Assembly: GCF_036192275.1 (NCBI RefSeq)
Contig: NZ_CP108088.1
Location: 1 to 64,000 of the forward strand
DNA: 64,000 bases
Direction: 5' to 3'
From: Streptomyces sp. NBC_00250
GTDB lineage: Bacteria > Actinomycetota > Actinomycetes > Streptomycetales > Streptomycetaceae
Notes under the pieces: model-generated
Told to the model about the DNA's origin: nothing
Databases searched by the model: none
The model's input: the letters and a program-made list of their open reading frames with translations, nothing else
Part shown: positions 25,066 to 34,495 of the stretch, piece after piece
Numbering within the stretch: position 1 is the stretch's first letter
How the letters are laid out: the number at the start of each line of letters is the position of its first letter
Translations under genes and position numbers: made by a program

Positions 25066-26076
25066 TCAGGCGAGTTCGGCCCCCACACGATGCAGATAGC
25101 TGAAGTCCTTCCGCTCGCCGAAACGACCTGCGCCGCGGATTTCCCGCGTACCGAGATTGAGGGCCAAGCCGTTCACGGTGCCGAGCACCCAGCCCACCTC
25201 CGGGGCGAGGAGCGAGCCTGCGGCGGCCGCAGTCACGGCGACGGTGACCATGATGGATCGTTGGACCCAGGCGAATCGGGTGCTGCGTACGATCCGGTGG
25301 TAGTCCTCCGCCGCTTCGGAGATCTCGGCTCGAAGGTGTGCGAGCACGTCGGCCGGGTGCTCGTAGTCGCGACGCAGGTCACCAAGCATGGTGTGGATGC
25401 ATCGCATGAGCCGTTGACGCTCGTCGTCGTACTTCTCACGGAAGGCGATGACGTCCGCGATCGGGGTCGAGGAAGCGGGCAGCGGTAGCAGCCTGCCGAT
25501 CTCGACCTCCCAAGCAGGCCGCCACCCGGAGGGCCAGCGTGAAAGTCGGCCGGGGTGCCGCAAGGCCGAGTCCTCCGAGTACGAGTCATCCGTACATGGG
25601 ATCTGCGACGACCACGAGTCAGCGGCTGCGAGTTCTCGCGCGACAACACCGATCACGACTTGCGAGACAGCACGCGGGACCAGCATGTAATGACTGTTGT
25701 CGGGGGCCGTGAGTTGCGGACCAGCCAAGCCGAGTCGCTGCAACTCGCGCCGCAGCCAACCGGCGAGTTTGGTCCCCCAGAGCACGGTGTCACGATGGTT
25801 CAGTCCGGGAGTGTCTGCCCTGTGTGTCGCCAGTTCGAACAGATCTGCGCGCAGGGCTTGCGCGGCTGGGGAGTTGGACCACAGCAGATCCACGTCCAAG
25901 GATTGAGGCTTGTAGAAGCCGCGAGCCTGAAGGTCGGTCAGCACGGGCGGGATGACCAGTTGCCGAAGGTTGCCGTCGGCCGGCACCACGGTCGAAAGAC
26001 CGTCCCAGTACAGAAGCGCCTGGTGGATCAGCTCGGTCGGCGGCTCGATCCGCGGGTAGTAGAGCATGACTGGCAC
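25066..26076 (-). CDS. DUF6236-type protein with C-terminal membrane segment
   Basis: GTG start (VPVMLYYPRIEPPTELIHQA) five bases after AGGGGG; an in-frame ATG lies 9 bases on. The opening YYPRIEPPTELIHQALLYWD followed by STVVP is the hallmark of DUF6236, a family of unknown role. The C-terminus has one or two hydrophobic stretches (SIMVTVAVTAAAAGSLLAPE, VLGTVNGLALNLG). 336 residues. The family is scattered in actinobacteria, often near mobile DNA. No operon partner. Confidence 0.7.
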   Translation of the reverse strand: MPVMLYYPRIEPPTELIHQALLYWDGLSTVVPADGNLRQLVIPPVLTDLQARGFYKPQSLDVDLLWSNSPAAQALRADLFELATHRADTPGLNHRDTVLWGTKLAGWLRRELQRLGLAGPQLTAPDNSHYMLVPRAVSQVVIGVVARELAAADSWSSQIPCTDDSYSEDSALRHPGRLSRWPSGWRPAWEVEIGRLLPLPASSTPIADVIAFREKYDDERQRLMRCIHTMLGDLRRDYEHPADVLAHLRAEISEAAEDYHRIVRSTRFAWVQRSIMVTVAVTAAAAGSLLAPEVGWVLGTVNGLALNLGTREIRGAGRFGERKDFSYLHRVGAELA

Positions 26077-26782
26077 TTCGGCCCCCTGGCACGAGGTATC
26101 CACTATGGTTCCGGGTCGCTGACGAAACGAAAGCGGCCCGGACGGTATGACCTTCGCCGCCTCTCCATTGAATCCGCTGCGCGCGCTGCATGACACCTGT
26201 TCGGCTCCGCCCACCTGAGACGCCGACACCGGATGGAACGACGTCGAGCTCCGGCTCTGCCCGAGCGTCATGTACAGCTCGCGTCCCCGATGGCTAATCG
26301 TAGATGTCACGCCTGACTACATCACCGTGAAGGACGCAAGTAACCGAGGCGTCTTTCCCACAGTCCTGGCACGCTTGAACCCCGGCGCGCGACGCGGGGG
26401 TCAGCAAGCCCTGGCGGAAGTGGATCAGATGGGGATGCTGCGGGCGGCCCCGGCAGGTGCGCCTACCGGATGGCTCGCGAGGGCTCCACGAGGAGGGGCC
26501 GACTGGGCTCGCACGTCTGCCCGGCCTCCTCGAACTCAAAGGCTAAGCCGGGATGCGCCCGGCTTCAGAACAGGACGCGCCGGAGACAGGGCGCAGACCC
26601 GGCAGCGCTGACGATCAGTTGCCGCGCGGCCGGGTCGGGCCGCCTCGGGGCCGCGCGAGGAGGCTCAACGACGGCCGCCAACGACCGACGACGACAGACC
26701 GATCGGAGGTCAGCGGCACCTCGAAGGCAATGCAATGCAAGCTGTAGGCCGTGTGTCGGAAGTGGGTCCCTTTCCCGTCAGC
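26077..26782. other. Gap without a recognised gene
   Basis: 706 bases with overlapping weak frames and no recognisable protein. The part close to 26270-26350 is AT-richer and may hold the promoter of the DUF6236 gene. No repeats or stable hairpins noticed. Confidence 0.4.
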
Positions 26783-27175
26783 TCAGCTGAGGTGTCGTCG
26801 GACGAAAGGCGCCGTTCCCAAGACAAATGCGCTGAAGGCGACCAGTCGTTGGAGGCCGGGCTGAGCGGCGAGGTTGCTCTGCTGGATGCCACAGGTCGCG
26901 TACCAGTTGGCGGCGAGGTCGGTCGTCATGATGGCGCAAGCGAGGTCTATCCCTCGGCGCTTGCCGCTGACCAGAAGCGCCGCTGCAAGCAGGTCGAGGA
27001 GCGCCAGCGAGGACCAGTAGAAGTTGAGCCACCTCGGAGCCCATTCGTAAGGCTGAAGGCCGTGGTGAAGAAGGTCGGTGACATGCGCGACGGCGCCAAC
27101 GAGAAGCAGGCCGGCTGCAATAGCGCACACCACTATCACCACCCGGAGTCGGGTTCGGTGCATCCAAGCGATCAC
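26783..27175 (-). CDS. Small four-helix membrane protein
   Basis: 130 residues with hydrophobic segments at about 10-32 (VVIVVCAIAAGLLLVGAVAH), 50-68 (FYWSSLALLDLLAAALLV), 75-93 (GIDLACAIMTTDLAANWYA) and 107-123. GTG at 27175 or ATG at 27163 could start it; neither has a strong ribosome site. No known motif, though the layout resembles DoxX-like or other small Streptomyces membrane proteins. Its 5' end lies 65 bases from the IS5 relic. Confidence 0.6.
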   Translation of the reverse strand: MIAWMHRTRLRVVIVVCAIAAGLLLVGAVAHVTDLLHHGLQPYEWAPRWLNFYWSSLALLDLLAAALLVSGKRRGIDLACAIMTTDLAANWYATCGIQQSNLAAQPGLQRLVAFSAFVLGTAPFVRRHLS

Positions 27176-27239
27176 GTCACGGATCGTCCCATCCGCCAGG
27201 TGTCCCGTCAGGCAGTCCGCTGAGAGATGATCTCACTTT

Positions 27240-27797
27240 GTGAAACGTGGCGATCTGACCGATGCTCAGTGGGCCCGGCTGGAGCCGTTGCTGCCAACGG
27301 GCAAGAACCCTGGACGGTCGCCGATTTGGACCCGGCGACAGCTGATCAACGGCATACGCTGGCGGACACGCACCGGGGCGCCGTGGAGGGATGTGCCAGA
27401 GCGGTACGGTCCCTGGGGCCGCGTGTACGACCTGTTCCGTCGCTGGCAGCGGGACGGCACCTGGAAACGCTTCCTCGCCGAGCTGCAGGCCCAGGCCGAC
27501 GCAAAGCATCTGATCATGTGGGACATCGACGTCGACTCCACGGTGTGCCGGGCCCACCAGCACGCCGCCGGGCTCGAAAAGAGGGGGAACTGCAGGTCGA
27601 GCCGCCAGGTGGTGTCGACATCGAGCCGGCCGGCCGCGGACTCGGACGCTCATGCGGAGGTTTGACCCCAGAGGCACCGGGCGGTGGCCACCCACTACGA
27701 GAAACTCGCCGTCCGCCACGAAGACTCCGTCCTCGTCGCGGCCATCAACGAATGGCTGTGGCCGGCACGGAAATCAGATCGCCCCACCGCGGTGTGA
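27240..27797 (+). pseudogene. IS5-family transposase with internal deletion
   Basis: N-terminal part KRGDLTDAQWARLEPLLPTG, WTRRQLINGIRWRTRTGAPW, MWDIDVDSTVCRAHQHAAGL (first catalytic Asp in DIDVDSTV). After about 27590 the frame loses the family; the C-terminus reappears at ~27672 as AVATHYEKLAVRHEDSVLVA and AINEWL. Roughly the middle 100 residues, with the other DDE residues, are gone. The left boundary near 27215 (GAGATGATCTCACTTTGTG) looks like the element's end. Confidence 0.8.
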
Positions 27798-27813
27798 CCG
27801 GGAAAATCGCCCC

Positions 27814-28287
27814 ATGATCACAGACTTCACCGTGCGCTCCGCCCGACCCGCCGATGCGGGCCGCCTGGCCGAACTCCGATGGACGTTCAAGCAAGAGGAC
27901 CACGAAGGGCGACCACCGACCCCCGCTCGGCCCCTGGAAGAGGCAGAGCAATGGATCCACGACCGGCTCAGGGACGGCCACTGGCTGGCCTGGGTCGCGG
28001 AGACCGAAGGTGAAATCTGCGGTCACGTCTTCCTCTGTCTGGTGGAGCGGATGCCGGATCCCTACGAGGACAACAACCCGGTCGGCTATGTCACGAACTA
28101 CTTCGTCCTGCCGTCACAGCGGAACAAAGGAGCCGGCTCCGCGCTCCTTGAGGGGCTGAAGCAGCATTCCCGCAGTGCAGGCCTTGAGGGCTTGATCGTC
28201 TGGCCGTCAGAGCGCAGCACCCCGCTCTATCGGCGCCTCGGTTTCCAGCCCCCAGACGAACTGCTGGAACTTCCACTCGACACCTGA
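27814..28287 (+). CDS. GNAT family N-acetyltransferase
   Basis: 157 residues from the ATG (MITDFTVRSARPADAGRLAE). The GNAT fold is plain: strand/helix start, VGYVTNYFVLPSQRNKGAGS with the acetyl-CoA-binding Q/RxxGxG/A (QRNKGAGSALLEGL) at about residues 98-110, and the closing SERSTPLYRRLGFQ. It would transfer an acetyl group from acetyl-CoA to an unknown amine. It begins 16 bases after the IS5 relic, so its promoter may have been supplied or altered by the insertion. Confidence 0.85.
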   Translation: MITDFTVRSARPADAGRLAELRWTFKQEDHEGRPPTPARPLEEAEQWIHDRLRDGHWLAWVAETEGEICGHVFLCLVERMPDPYEDNNPVGYVTNYFVLPSQRNKGAGSALLEGLKQHSRSAGLEGLIVWPSERSTPLYRRLGFQPPDELLELPLDT

Positions 28288-28321
28288 CGAGATCCACTTC
28301 CGATACAACGGCCTAGCTGTA

Positions 28322-28860
28322 TTGACCCGCAGGGTTGTTGACGCGGCTGATGGGCGGGTGGCCGTCGAGTGCGGTGTGGCAGCGGTGGTGGTTGTAGGTG
28401 TGGAGGAAGGCCTGTCAGGGCTTCGGTTCGCTCGGTGTTGCTGGTGTAGGGCCGTAGGTAGGCCCATTCGTCGAGGAGGGTGCGGTTGAAGCGTTCGACC
28501 TTGCCGTTGGTCTGCGGCCGGTAGGGGCGGATCTTCTTGTGGGCGATGCCGGCCGTGGTCAGCGTCTGGGTGAACAGCTGGGACTTGTAGCAGGAGCCGT
28601 TGTCGGTCAGAACCCGTTCGACGGTGATGCCGTGGGCGGCGAAGAATGCGTTCGCGTGTTGCCAGAAGGCAGTGGCGGTGGGCTGGCGTTCGTCGGGCAG
28701 GACTTCGCTGTAGGCCGGGCGGGAGTGATCGTCGACGGCCGAGTGGATGTAGCTGTAGCCGATCACCGGCTTGCAGCTGCGGCGCTGGTCGGTGGTGGCC
28801 TTGCCGGTTGTGGTCGCCGGCTGTCCTGCCGACAGAAGGGCACCCTTCATGGTCCTGCGC
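28322..28860 (-). pseudogene. IS481-family transposase, C-terminal part with frameshift
   Basis: The rve integrase core reads VIGYSYIHSAVDDHSRPAYS (Asp), ERVLTDNGSCYKSQLF (Asp), RPYRPQTNGKVERFNRTLLD (Glu). Near 28415, after SNTERTEAL, a frameshift is needed to reach the family's end (HTALDGHPPISRVNN). The N-terminal HTH half is missing past about 28860. The end at 28315 (TGTATTGACCCGC) looks like the original terminus. Confidence 0.8.
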
Positions 28861-29028
28861 AGATGCTCGATACTCGGCGAGGGGCTGGGTGTTGCAGCAG
28901 TTCCCCGGCACGGAGGTTCGGGCGCAGTGAGATCCGGGCAGGTACCGTTCGTGTAGCGCCCTCTCCGCCGGGTCCAACTCCATTGGAGGCGAGGGCATTT
29001 GGGAGGGACCACGGGGGACGGAGGGCCC

Positions 29029-29436
29029 ATGGAAGCGATCACGGCCGAGCTCCTCACGGCGCTGGCCAGTGGCACTGCGGGCGCGGCGGGGCAGCAGGCA
29101 TGGATGTCGCTGCGCGACCTCGTGCGGCGTCGCACCGAACCGGACAGGGTGCCCGGCGCACCCGAGGAGGTCCCGTCAGGGGAGGAAGAACTCGTGGCCC
29201 TGGACGAGCAGGCCGAGAGCATGGAGCGGGCGCGAGCGCTCGCCCGCGTGCTGGCGCTGCGGGCCACGTACGACCACGCGTTTCGCGACGATCTCACGGC
29301 CTGGCGGAGCAGTGCGGAAGACGCCGCAGCCCGAACCGGTGCGGGTGATGTCGACAACCGCATCACGGGCGGCAGGCAGGACACCGTCATCATGGGGCGG
29401 GATTTCCACAGCCCCATCACATTCAACCAGCCATGA
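29029..29436 (+). CDS. Small helical partner of the NACHT protein
   Basis: 135 residues; the ATG (MEAITAELLTALASGTAGAA) follows GGAGGG by three bases. Residues 1-100 are helical with a hydrophobic/Ala N-terminus (an amphipathic or membrane-associating helix is possible) and an acidic middle. The C-terminus DVDNRITGGRQDTVIMGRDF matches the N-terminus of the NACHT protein downstream (DVHNVFSGNATYVIQGRDF). The gene is 189 bases upstream of that gene on the same strand. Likely an adapter, effector or regulator working with it; no enzymatic motif is visible. Confidence 0.7.
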   Translation: MEAITAELLTALASGTAGAAGQQAWMSLRDLVRRRTEPDRVPGAPEEVPSGEEELVALDEQAESMERARALARVLALRATYDHAFRDDLTAWRSSAEDAAARTGAGDVDNRITGGRQDTVIMGRDFHSPITFNQP

Positions 29437-29625
29437 CGCGGCGTCGGCCCTGCCGTGCCGTGATGGAGCGTCCAGACGTGGCGTCACGAGTCCGCCTCCA
29501 CGAGTCTGTACGTCCGGAGGCGCGCCGCCCGATATCGGAGCGGCAGGAACGCGACGTCGGGCGAAACGGGGATGTACAAGATGAAGCTTTCCTGTAGACC
29601 GCGGACAGAGACCGGCTGAGCGGCC

Positions 29626-32190
29626 ATGTCGGAGCAGGCACAGGGCGACGTGCACAACGTGTTCTCGGGCAATGCGACGTACGTGATCCAGGGCCGGGAC
29701 TTCAGTGCCGTTCACCTGCATCTGCCGTTGCCGCAGACGCCGCAGGACCGCGCCGCCGCCGAATTGGCGCGCGTGGTGCTCGCTCAGTGGCGGGACGAGG
29801 CGGGGGCTCTCGGCCTGGCCGGAAGCGCCAGGCTCGCGGTGGGCTGGCGGGCCGACTGGACGGTCGCCGATCACCGCGAGCACATCGGGGCGGACGTGGC
29901 AGGCAGCACTGCGGGCCTCGCCCAACTCGCCGCTGCCTTCCAGGCTCTGCCCGCCCAGCGTCTGGTGATCATCGGTGGTCCCGGCACGGGCAAGACGTCC
30001 CTGGCGATCCTTCTGTCGCTGCAGTTGCTGAGCCTGCACGATGTGACGAGGCCCGTTCCCGTACCGCTACTGGTTTCCACCTGGGACGCGAGCAAGGAAC
30101 ACTTCGACGTCTGGCTCGCGCGCCGCATCCACGAGGAATACATCGGCCTGAGCAGGGATCTCGACCGAGCCCGGATCCGCGACCTGGTGCGCGACCGGCG
30201 GGTACTTCCGGTTCTCGACGGCCTGGACGAACTACCGCGTCCGCTTCGGTCAGCGGCGCTGGCCGGACTCAACAAGACAGGCGCCGACAGCGCGCCGCTC
30301 ATTCTCGCCTCCCGCACGACGGAGTATGCCGAACTCGTCGAAGAAGAGACCGTGCTACAGGCGGCGGCCGTGATCAAGGCACAGCCGGTGGAAGGGGCCG
30401 CGGCGGCCGTGTACCTGCGCGGCTCCTCGCATCCCCAGCGCACCCGGCGCTGGCAGGGGCTCCTGGACCACATCACCCACCACCCCGAAGCCGTGTCGGC
30501 CAGGGCCCTCTCGTCCCCGCTCATGCTGTGGCTGGCCCGCACGGTGTACGCCCGCGCGGACGCCGATCCCGGCGAGCTCGTCGACGAATCCCGCTTTCCC
30601 GATGTCGTGGCCATCGAACGGCACCTGCTCGACTCCATCGTTCCGGCAGCCTTCCCCTCCGGACCGGCCTCGCCCCACCAGCCCCATCCAGTACGCGAGT
30701 GGGGGCACGCACAGGCGCAGCGTGCCCTTGGCTTCCTAGCCGCCCATCTCACCGCGGCAAAGACCAAAGAGTTAGCTTGGTGGGAGCTGCACCGAGCGAA
30801 GGCGCCGACGTTCCTCAAGGCGCCGGCGCTGCTGATCGGCTATGTCCTGCTGATGACGGGTTCCTCGTGGTTCCAGGACTGGATCACCAGAGGCGATGCG
30901 TTTCAAGCCTTCCAGGTAGCCGTGGGAGCCTGGGCCGCCACGATGTTCGGGACGATGGGAGGCTTACTCCTGCTGCTCTCGCACTTGTGGAAGGGGCCTC
31001 TGCCCCGTCGGCTCGCCATGTTCGGCAGCCACCGGTCGCGTATCCCAGGCCTGTTCTGGCTTCTTGTGTTTCTGGCACCCATCGTCTTGCTCCTGGCACA
31101 GGACAAGCCGTTCATGGCGCTGGGCTTCATCGTTCCGCCGCTGCTCATGATGGTCGTCGGCGCGCCCGCCGACACCGCGCAGGCCGTCGGACCGCGGGCA
31201 CTGCTGAGCGGAGAGCGGGCCAGCACCGTGCTCATGGTGCTCGGTGTCGCACCGGTGATCGGAGCCATCGGCACCCTCAGCATCGTCCACACCCCCGACC
31301 GCAGCGTGCTGTTCGGCAGTTGGATCTCCGGAACCGCCGGGGCGGCCGCGGTGATCGTGGCGCTTAGCCCCTGGACGCAGTGGCTGCTCGCGAAGGTGAC
31401 TCTCGCGGCTCTGGGAACGTTGCCATGGTCGACCATGGCGTTCCTCGAGGACGCGCGCCGCGTGGGTCTGCTGCGACAGGTCGGCGGCGTCTACCAGTTC
31501 CGCCACGCCCAGATCCAGGCAGGCTTCGCGGCCCGTCAGCGCGGCGGCGCCCCGGCGCGTCGGCGGCGCGCCCGCACCCGCGTGCCCTGGCCGGTCCGCC
31601 CGCTGCCCGCGGCGAGCACCACCCCACAGTCCGTACGCATCCCCGGTTACGTCGGGCCGCGGATCACCAGAGGGGGGCAGCCGGCCATGTACGTGGGGAT
31701 GTGGACGATCGCGCTGGTGTGGGTCGGCATCATCACCTTCGAGGACGGCTGGCAGGATCCCGGCGCCTTGCAGACCGTGGGCTTCTTCGTGGCGCTTCCC
31801 CCCGCCATCGACCTGCTGATCCCGCCCCTCACCTGGCGGCGCGCCGAGTTATGCCTGGACGAGAACGGGATCGAGTTCGCGTTGGGTAGGCGGACGCTCC
31901 GCTTCGAGTGGCGGGAGGTCGCGGACGTCGCACCGCGCCTGTTCGAACCGCCGCTCGGCAAGAATGACGACGGCACCGTCATGCTTCACCTGCGGCTCAC
32001 TGCCGAGGCAACTCCCGAGCCGCGGATCCGTGTCAACAGCGCGGGCTGGGTGGCCCTGTGGCCGCTCGACTGCCCCACCGGAGACCCGGGCGACGCGACG
32101 ATCCGACCCGAATTGGATGACGCGCTCGTACGCTTCGCGGGCGCACGATGGCAGCGGCCTCCGGCGGGGAGATTGACGGGCCGGCAGTGA
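29626..32190 (+). CDS. NACHT-domain STAND NTPase with membrane region
   Basis: 854 residues. Residues 8-26 carry the GRDF motif shared with the upstream small protein. The NACHT NTPase follows: Walker A GGPGTGKTS at 117-125, Walker B VLPVLDGLDE at 193-202 (NACHT-type D-x-x-DE) and SRTTEY as sensor. A helical arm reaches ~400. Then a block of hydrophobic helices at about 400-610 (ALLIGYVLLMTGSSW, FWLLVFLAPIVLLLAQ, VLMVLGVAPVIGAIG), and two more helices near 690-730 before a soluble C-terminal beta domain. No LRR, TPR or WD40 sensor is present. Bacterial NACHT proteins include anti-phage and signalling ATPases; here the effector is probably membrane disruption or tethering (inference). Confidence 0.85.
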   Translation: MSEQAQGDVHNVFSGNATYVIQGRDFSAVHLHLPLPQTPQDRAAAELARVVLAQWRDEAGALGLAGSARLAVGWRADWTVADHREHIGADVAGSTAGLAQLAAAFQALPAQRLVIIGGPGTGKTSLAILLSLQLLSLHDVTRPVPVPLLVSTWDASKEHFDVWLARRIHEEYIGLSRDLDRARIRDLVRDRRVLPVLDGLDELPRPLRSAALAGLNKTGADSAPLILASRTTEYAELVEEETVLQAAAVIKAQPVEGAAAAVYLRGSSHPQRTRRWQGLLDHITHHPEAVSARALSSPLMLWLARTVYARADADPGELVDESRFPDVVAIERHLLDSIVPAAFPSGPASPHQPHPVREWGHAQAQRALGFLAAHLTAAKTKELAWWELHRAKAPTFLKAPALLIGYVLLMTGSSWFQDWITRGDAFQAFQVAVGAWAATMFGTMGGLLLLLSHLWKGPLPRRLAMFGSHRSRIPGLFWLLVFLAPIVLLLAQDKPFMALGFIVPPLLMMVVGAPADTAQAVGPRALLSGERASTVLMVLGVAPVIGAIGTLSIVHTPDRSVLFGSWISGTAGAAAVIVALSPWTQWLLAKVTLAALGTLPWSTMAFLEDARRVGLLRQVGGVYQFRHAQIQAGFAARQRGGAPARRRRARTRVPWPVRPLPAASTTPQSVRIPGYVGPRITRGGQPAMYVGMWTIALVWVGIITFEDGWQDPGALQTVGFFVALPPAIDLLIPPLTWRRAELCLDENGIEFALGRRTLRFEWREVADVAPRLFEPPLGKNDDGTVMLHLRLTAEATPEPRIRVNSAGWVALWPLDCPTGDPGDATIRPELDDALVRFAGARWQRPPAGRLTGRQ

Positions 32191-32735
32191 GCGCTTTCAG
32201 CGTCTTCACCACCGCCGGCACCGCCTGGTACACCACCCTCGACACCCCCGCCGGGAGCGGACCCCCGACAACCGCGCACGGCGTGTGCCTGCCCGCGACC
32301 GACACCGACGAGGACAAGGCCGGCTACGCCCGCACCATCGCCCTGGTCACCGTCGACCACGCGGTCGAGTACCGCGAGGAGGACGAAGCCTCGGGCGGCG
32401 CACTGCTGTCGAAGGTCACGGTCGTCCAGCCGCTCAAGGGCGCTCCGGCCGCGAGGCTGACGATCGGGCAGTCCGTCCTGCGGCAGGCCGACGGCACCTA
32501 CGCGAAGACCAAGCCCGCCTATCTGCCACTCGAGCCGGGCCACCGCTACGTCGTCGGCACCGTCCCCGACGCGGCATACGACGACGGCTGGGTCTGGTTC
32601 GCAACTGCCGCCGACAACGACCTCGCCACAGCCACCACTCGTTGGACACGTGCCATCGACCACCAGGTCGCCCCGCACCCCGACCCCGCCTGCAACGACG
32701 TACTCAACGACAGGTCCAGCCCCGCCATGCCCTGA
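32187..32735 (+). CDS. Hypothetical third gene of the NACHT locus
   Basis: Starts at a GTG whose GTGA overlaps the NACHT stop, with GACGGG upstream, so it is translationally coupled. The 182-residue product begins VSAFSVFTTAGTAWYTTLDT and continues with beta-rich text (VTVDHAVEYREEDEASGG, LLSKVTVVQPLKGAPAARL, LPLEPGHRYVVGTVPDAAYD), reminiscent of an OB- or Ig-like fold. No signal peptide and no catalytic motif. The overlap is the main hint that it belongs to the same system. Confidence 0.65.
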   Translation: MSAFSVFTTAGTAWYTTLDTPAGSGPPTTAHGVCLPATDTDEDKAGYARTIALVTVDHAVEYREEDEASGGALLSKVTVVQPLKGAPAARLTIGQSVLRQADGTYAKTKPAYLPLEPGHRYVVGTVPDAAYDDGWVWFATAADNDLATATTRWTRAIDHQVAPHPDPACNDVLNDRSSPAMP

Positions 32736-32763
32736 CAGGAGCCCCCCGGCACTGAAGTCATGG

Positions 32764-34452
32764 TCATCCTCCGGTCGAAATGGAGAGAGCGCCGAGGTGG
32801 TGGGCGACTTGGGAAGGATGAGTCAACTGGGGGTAGTGCCCGGCCCCGGCGAGCTCGGCAACCGGGCAGTCGACGGCCATGATCAGCGGGTCGGCCGAGC
32901 CCACGACGATCTGGACCGGGATGCTCACCCGGTCCAGCAGGGCTCGTGACTGCTGACGCTCGGCGATATCCGTGCGAACGGCCGCGGCCACCCGGCGGGC
33001 AGCTCCGGGACGACGCAAGTCCGCTGCCGCGCTCTGCACTTCCGGCCCTTCGGGGACGCCGAGTGCCCGCGCCAGCCGAGCGGCGGGCATGCGTCGCAGC
33101 ATCGGCGCGGCCAGGGGCGAACGAGCCAGCCGGGGCGCGGGCGCCTGGAGGAACGACGGCGAGACGAGGACGAGGCGGCTGATGCGGTCCGGGTGGTCGA
33201 CGGCGAAGCGGAGCGCGGGTCCGCAGGCCAGGGAATGGGCGACCAAGGTCGGGCGGGTCTGTACCGGGATCAGCAGATCGGCCAGCCACGCGTCGACCGG
33301 CTGGGTCGTGGCGGCCGAGCGTCCCAGGCCCGGCAGGTCGGGGGCGAGAACAGGGCCGGGTATGTGGGCGGCGAGGGGTGCCCAGAGGTCGGCGTTCATC
33401 GGCAGTCCGTGCAGCAGGACGTGCTCGGGGTGGTGCCGCTCTCCGGCTACCCAGGTCGCGCTTCCGGCCGCGGAGCGGCGGAAGCCGTGCGGGCTCAGCC
33501 AGGGCGTTGCGGCCCCGAAGCGGGCGGCCACCAGGTCGTCGGCCCAAGCGCGCAGAGCGTCGGCGGCCGGGGGCATCTCCAGGCCGGCGCCCGCGGCGAA
33601 GGTACGGGCGGAGGCCGTCGGGTAGCGGTCGGCTGACAGGAACGACAGCGTCTCGGGGTCGGCGCCGGTCACTCTACGCGGGAGGCGCCGCAGGAGGCCG
33701 GCGGGAATGGAGCGGCGAGGTGCTCGTACGCCCATGTGGTCGGCGATCGTGCCGATCAGCTCGGGCAGGAGAGGGGTCTCGTCGTCGAGCACCCAGTAGT
33801 GCTCGCCTGCGGGCGATGCCGGGATCTCTGCCAGGAACCGTACGAGGTAGTCGATCGTGGTGATCGGCAGGAAGGTGTCGGGGCCGCCTGGCAGCGCGGG
33901 GAGCCGTCCCTTCCACAGATCCTCGACGAGGGCGGCCATGCCGACGTACTGGCCCGGGCCGATCACGGTGCTGGGATTGGCGATGGTCAGCGGGACCGCC
34001 AAGGCATCCGCCCGGGCGCGCACCGCGAGGTCGCCCTCGATCTTCGACGCCTCGTAGGCGCCCAGCCGGGCGTAGTCGAGGCGGCCTTCGGACGCGCTGA
34101 CGCGGTATCCGCTGATGTGCACCAGCCGTCGCAGCCTCGGCAGGCCGGCAGCCCATTCCACCACGTTGAGCGCCCCGGTTACGTTGGTCGCCCGCGCCTC
34201 CGCCTCACCGAGTCCGAAGGCGAAGCGACCGGCGGCGTTGTAGACGTCGCGGGCCTCGGGCAGCTCCGTCAGCGGTCTGGTGATGTCGGCGGCGACGATG
34301 TCGAGCTCGCCGATGTCAACGCCCTGGGAGATCAGCCAGGGGGTGAGTGTGTCGTTCCGTGCGACTGCTGCCACCCTCTGCCCCCGCGTGAGCAGCTCGG
34401 CGACGAGGGAGCGGCCGATGAAGCCGGTTGCGCCGAAGACGATCGCGTCCAT
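32764..34452 (-). CDS. Fusion of an extended SDR (epimerase-type) and an alpha/beta hydrolase
   Basis: 562 residues. Residues 1-320 are an NAD(P)-dependent extended SDR: GATGFIGRS at 7-15 as dinucleotide-binding loop, and an active-site region with YEASK (YxxxK: LGAYEASKIEGDL). From about 345 on is an alpha/beta hydrolase: HVLLHGLPMNADLW as oxyanion strand, LVAHSLACGPAL with the nucleophile elbow (AHSLA; Ser), SADPLIMAVDCPV with acid and AGAGHYPQLTHP with the His. An AAGGA site precedes the ATG. Preceded by a TetR-type operator shared with the tetR gene upstream. The chemistry could be sequential reduction/oxidation and ester cleavage of one substrate (inference). Confidence 0.85.
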   Translation of the reverse strand: MDAIVFGATGFIGRSLVAELLTRGQRVAAVARNDTLTPWLISQGVDIGELDIVAADITRPLTELPEARDVYNAAGRFAFGLGEAEARATNVTGALNVVEWAAGLPRLRRLVHISGYRVSASEGRLDYARLGAYEASKIEGDLAVRARADALAVPLTIANPSTVIGPGQYVGMAALVEDLWKGRLPALPGGPDTFLPITTIDYLVRFLAEIPASPAGEHYWVLDDETPLLPELIGTIADHMGVRAPRRSIPAGLLRRLPRRVTGADPETLSFLSADRYPTASARTFAAGAGLEMPPAADALRAWADDLVAARFGAATPWLSPHGFRRSAAGSATWVAGERHHPEHVLLHGLPMNADLWAPLAAHIPGPVLAPDLPGLGRSAATTQPVDAWLADLLIPVQTRPTLVAHSLACGPALRFAVDHPDRISRLVLVSPSFLQAPAPRLARSPLAAPMLRRMPAARLARALGVPEGPEVQSAAADLRRPGAARRVAAAVRTDIAERQQSRALLDRVSIPVQIVVGSADPLIMAVDCPVAELAGAGHYPQLTHPSQVAHHLGALSISTGG

Positions 34453-34465
34453 GAAGCATCCTTAA

Positions 34466-34483
34466 TAGATCGGTCTACATATT
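34466..34483 (-). promoter_or_regulatory. TetR-type operator before the SDR-hydrolase gene
   Basis: TAGATCGGTCTACATATT on the plus strand, 13 bases upstream of the ATG. The 12-base core is the exact reverse complement of the core of the second copy before tetR, and TAGA/TCTA form an inverted repeat. Confidence 0.75.
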
Positions 34484-34495
34484 TTTGAGGCACGG

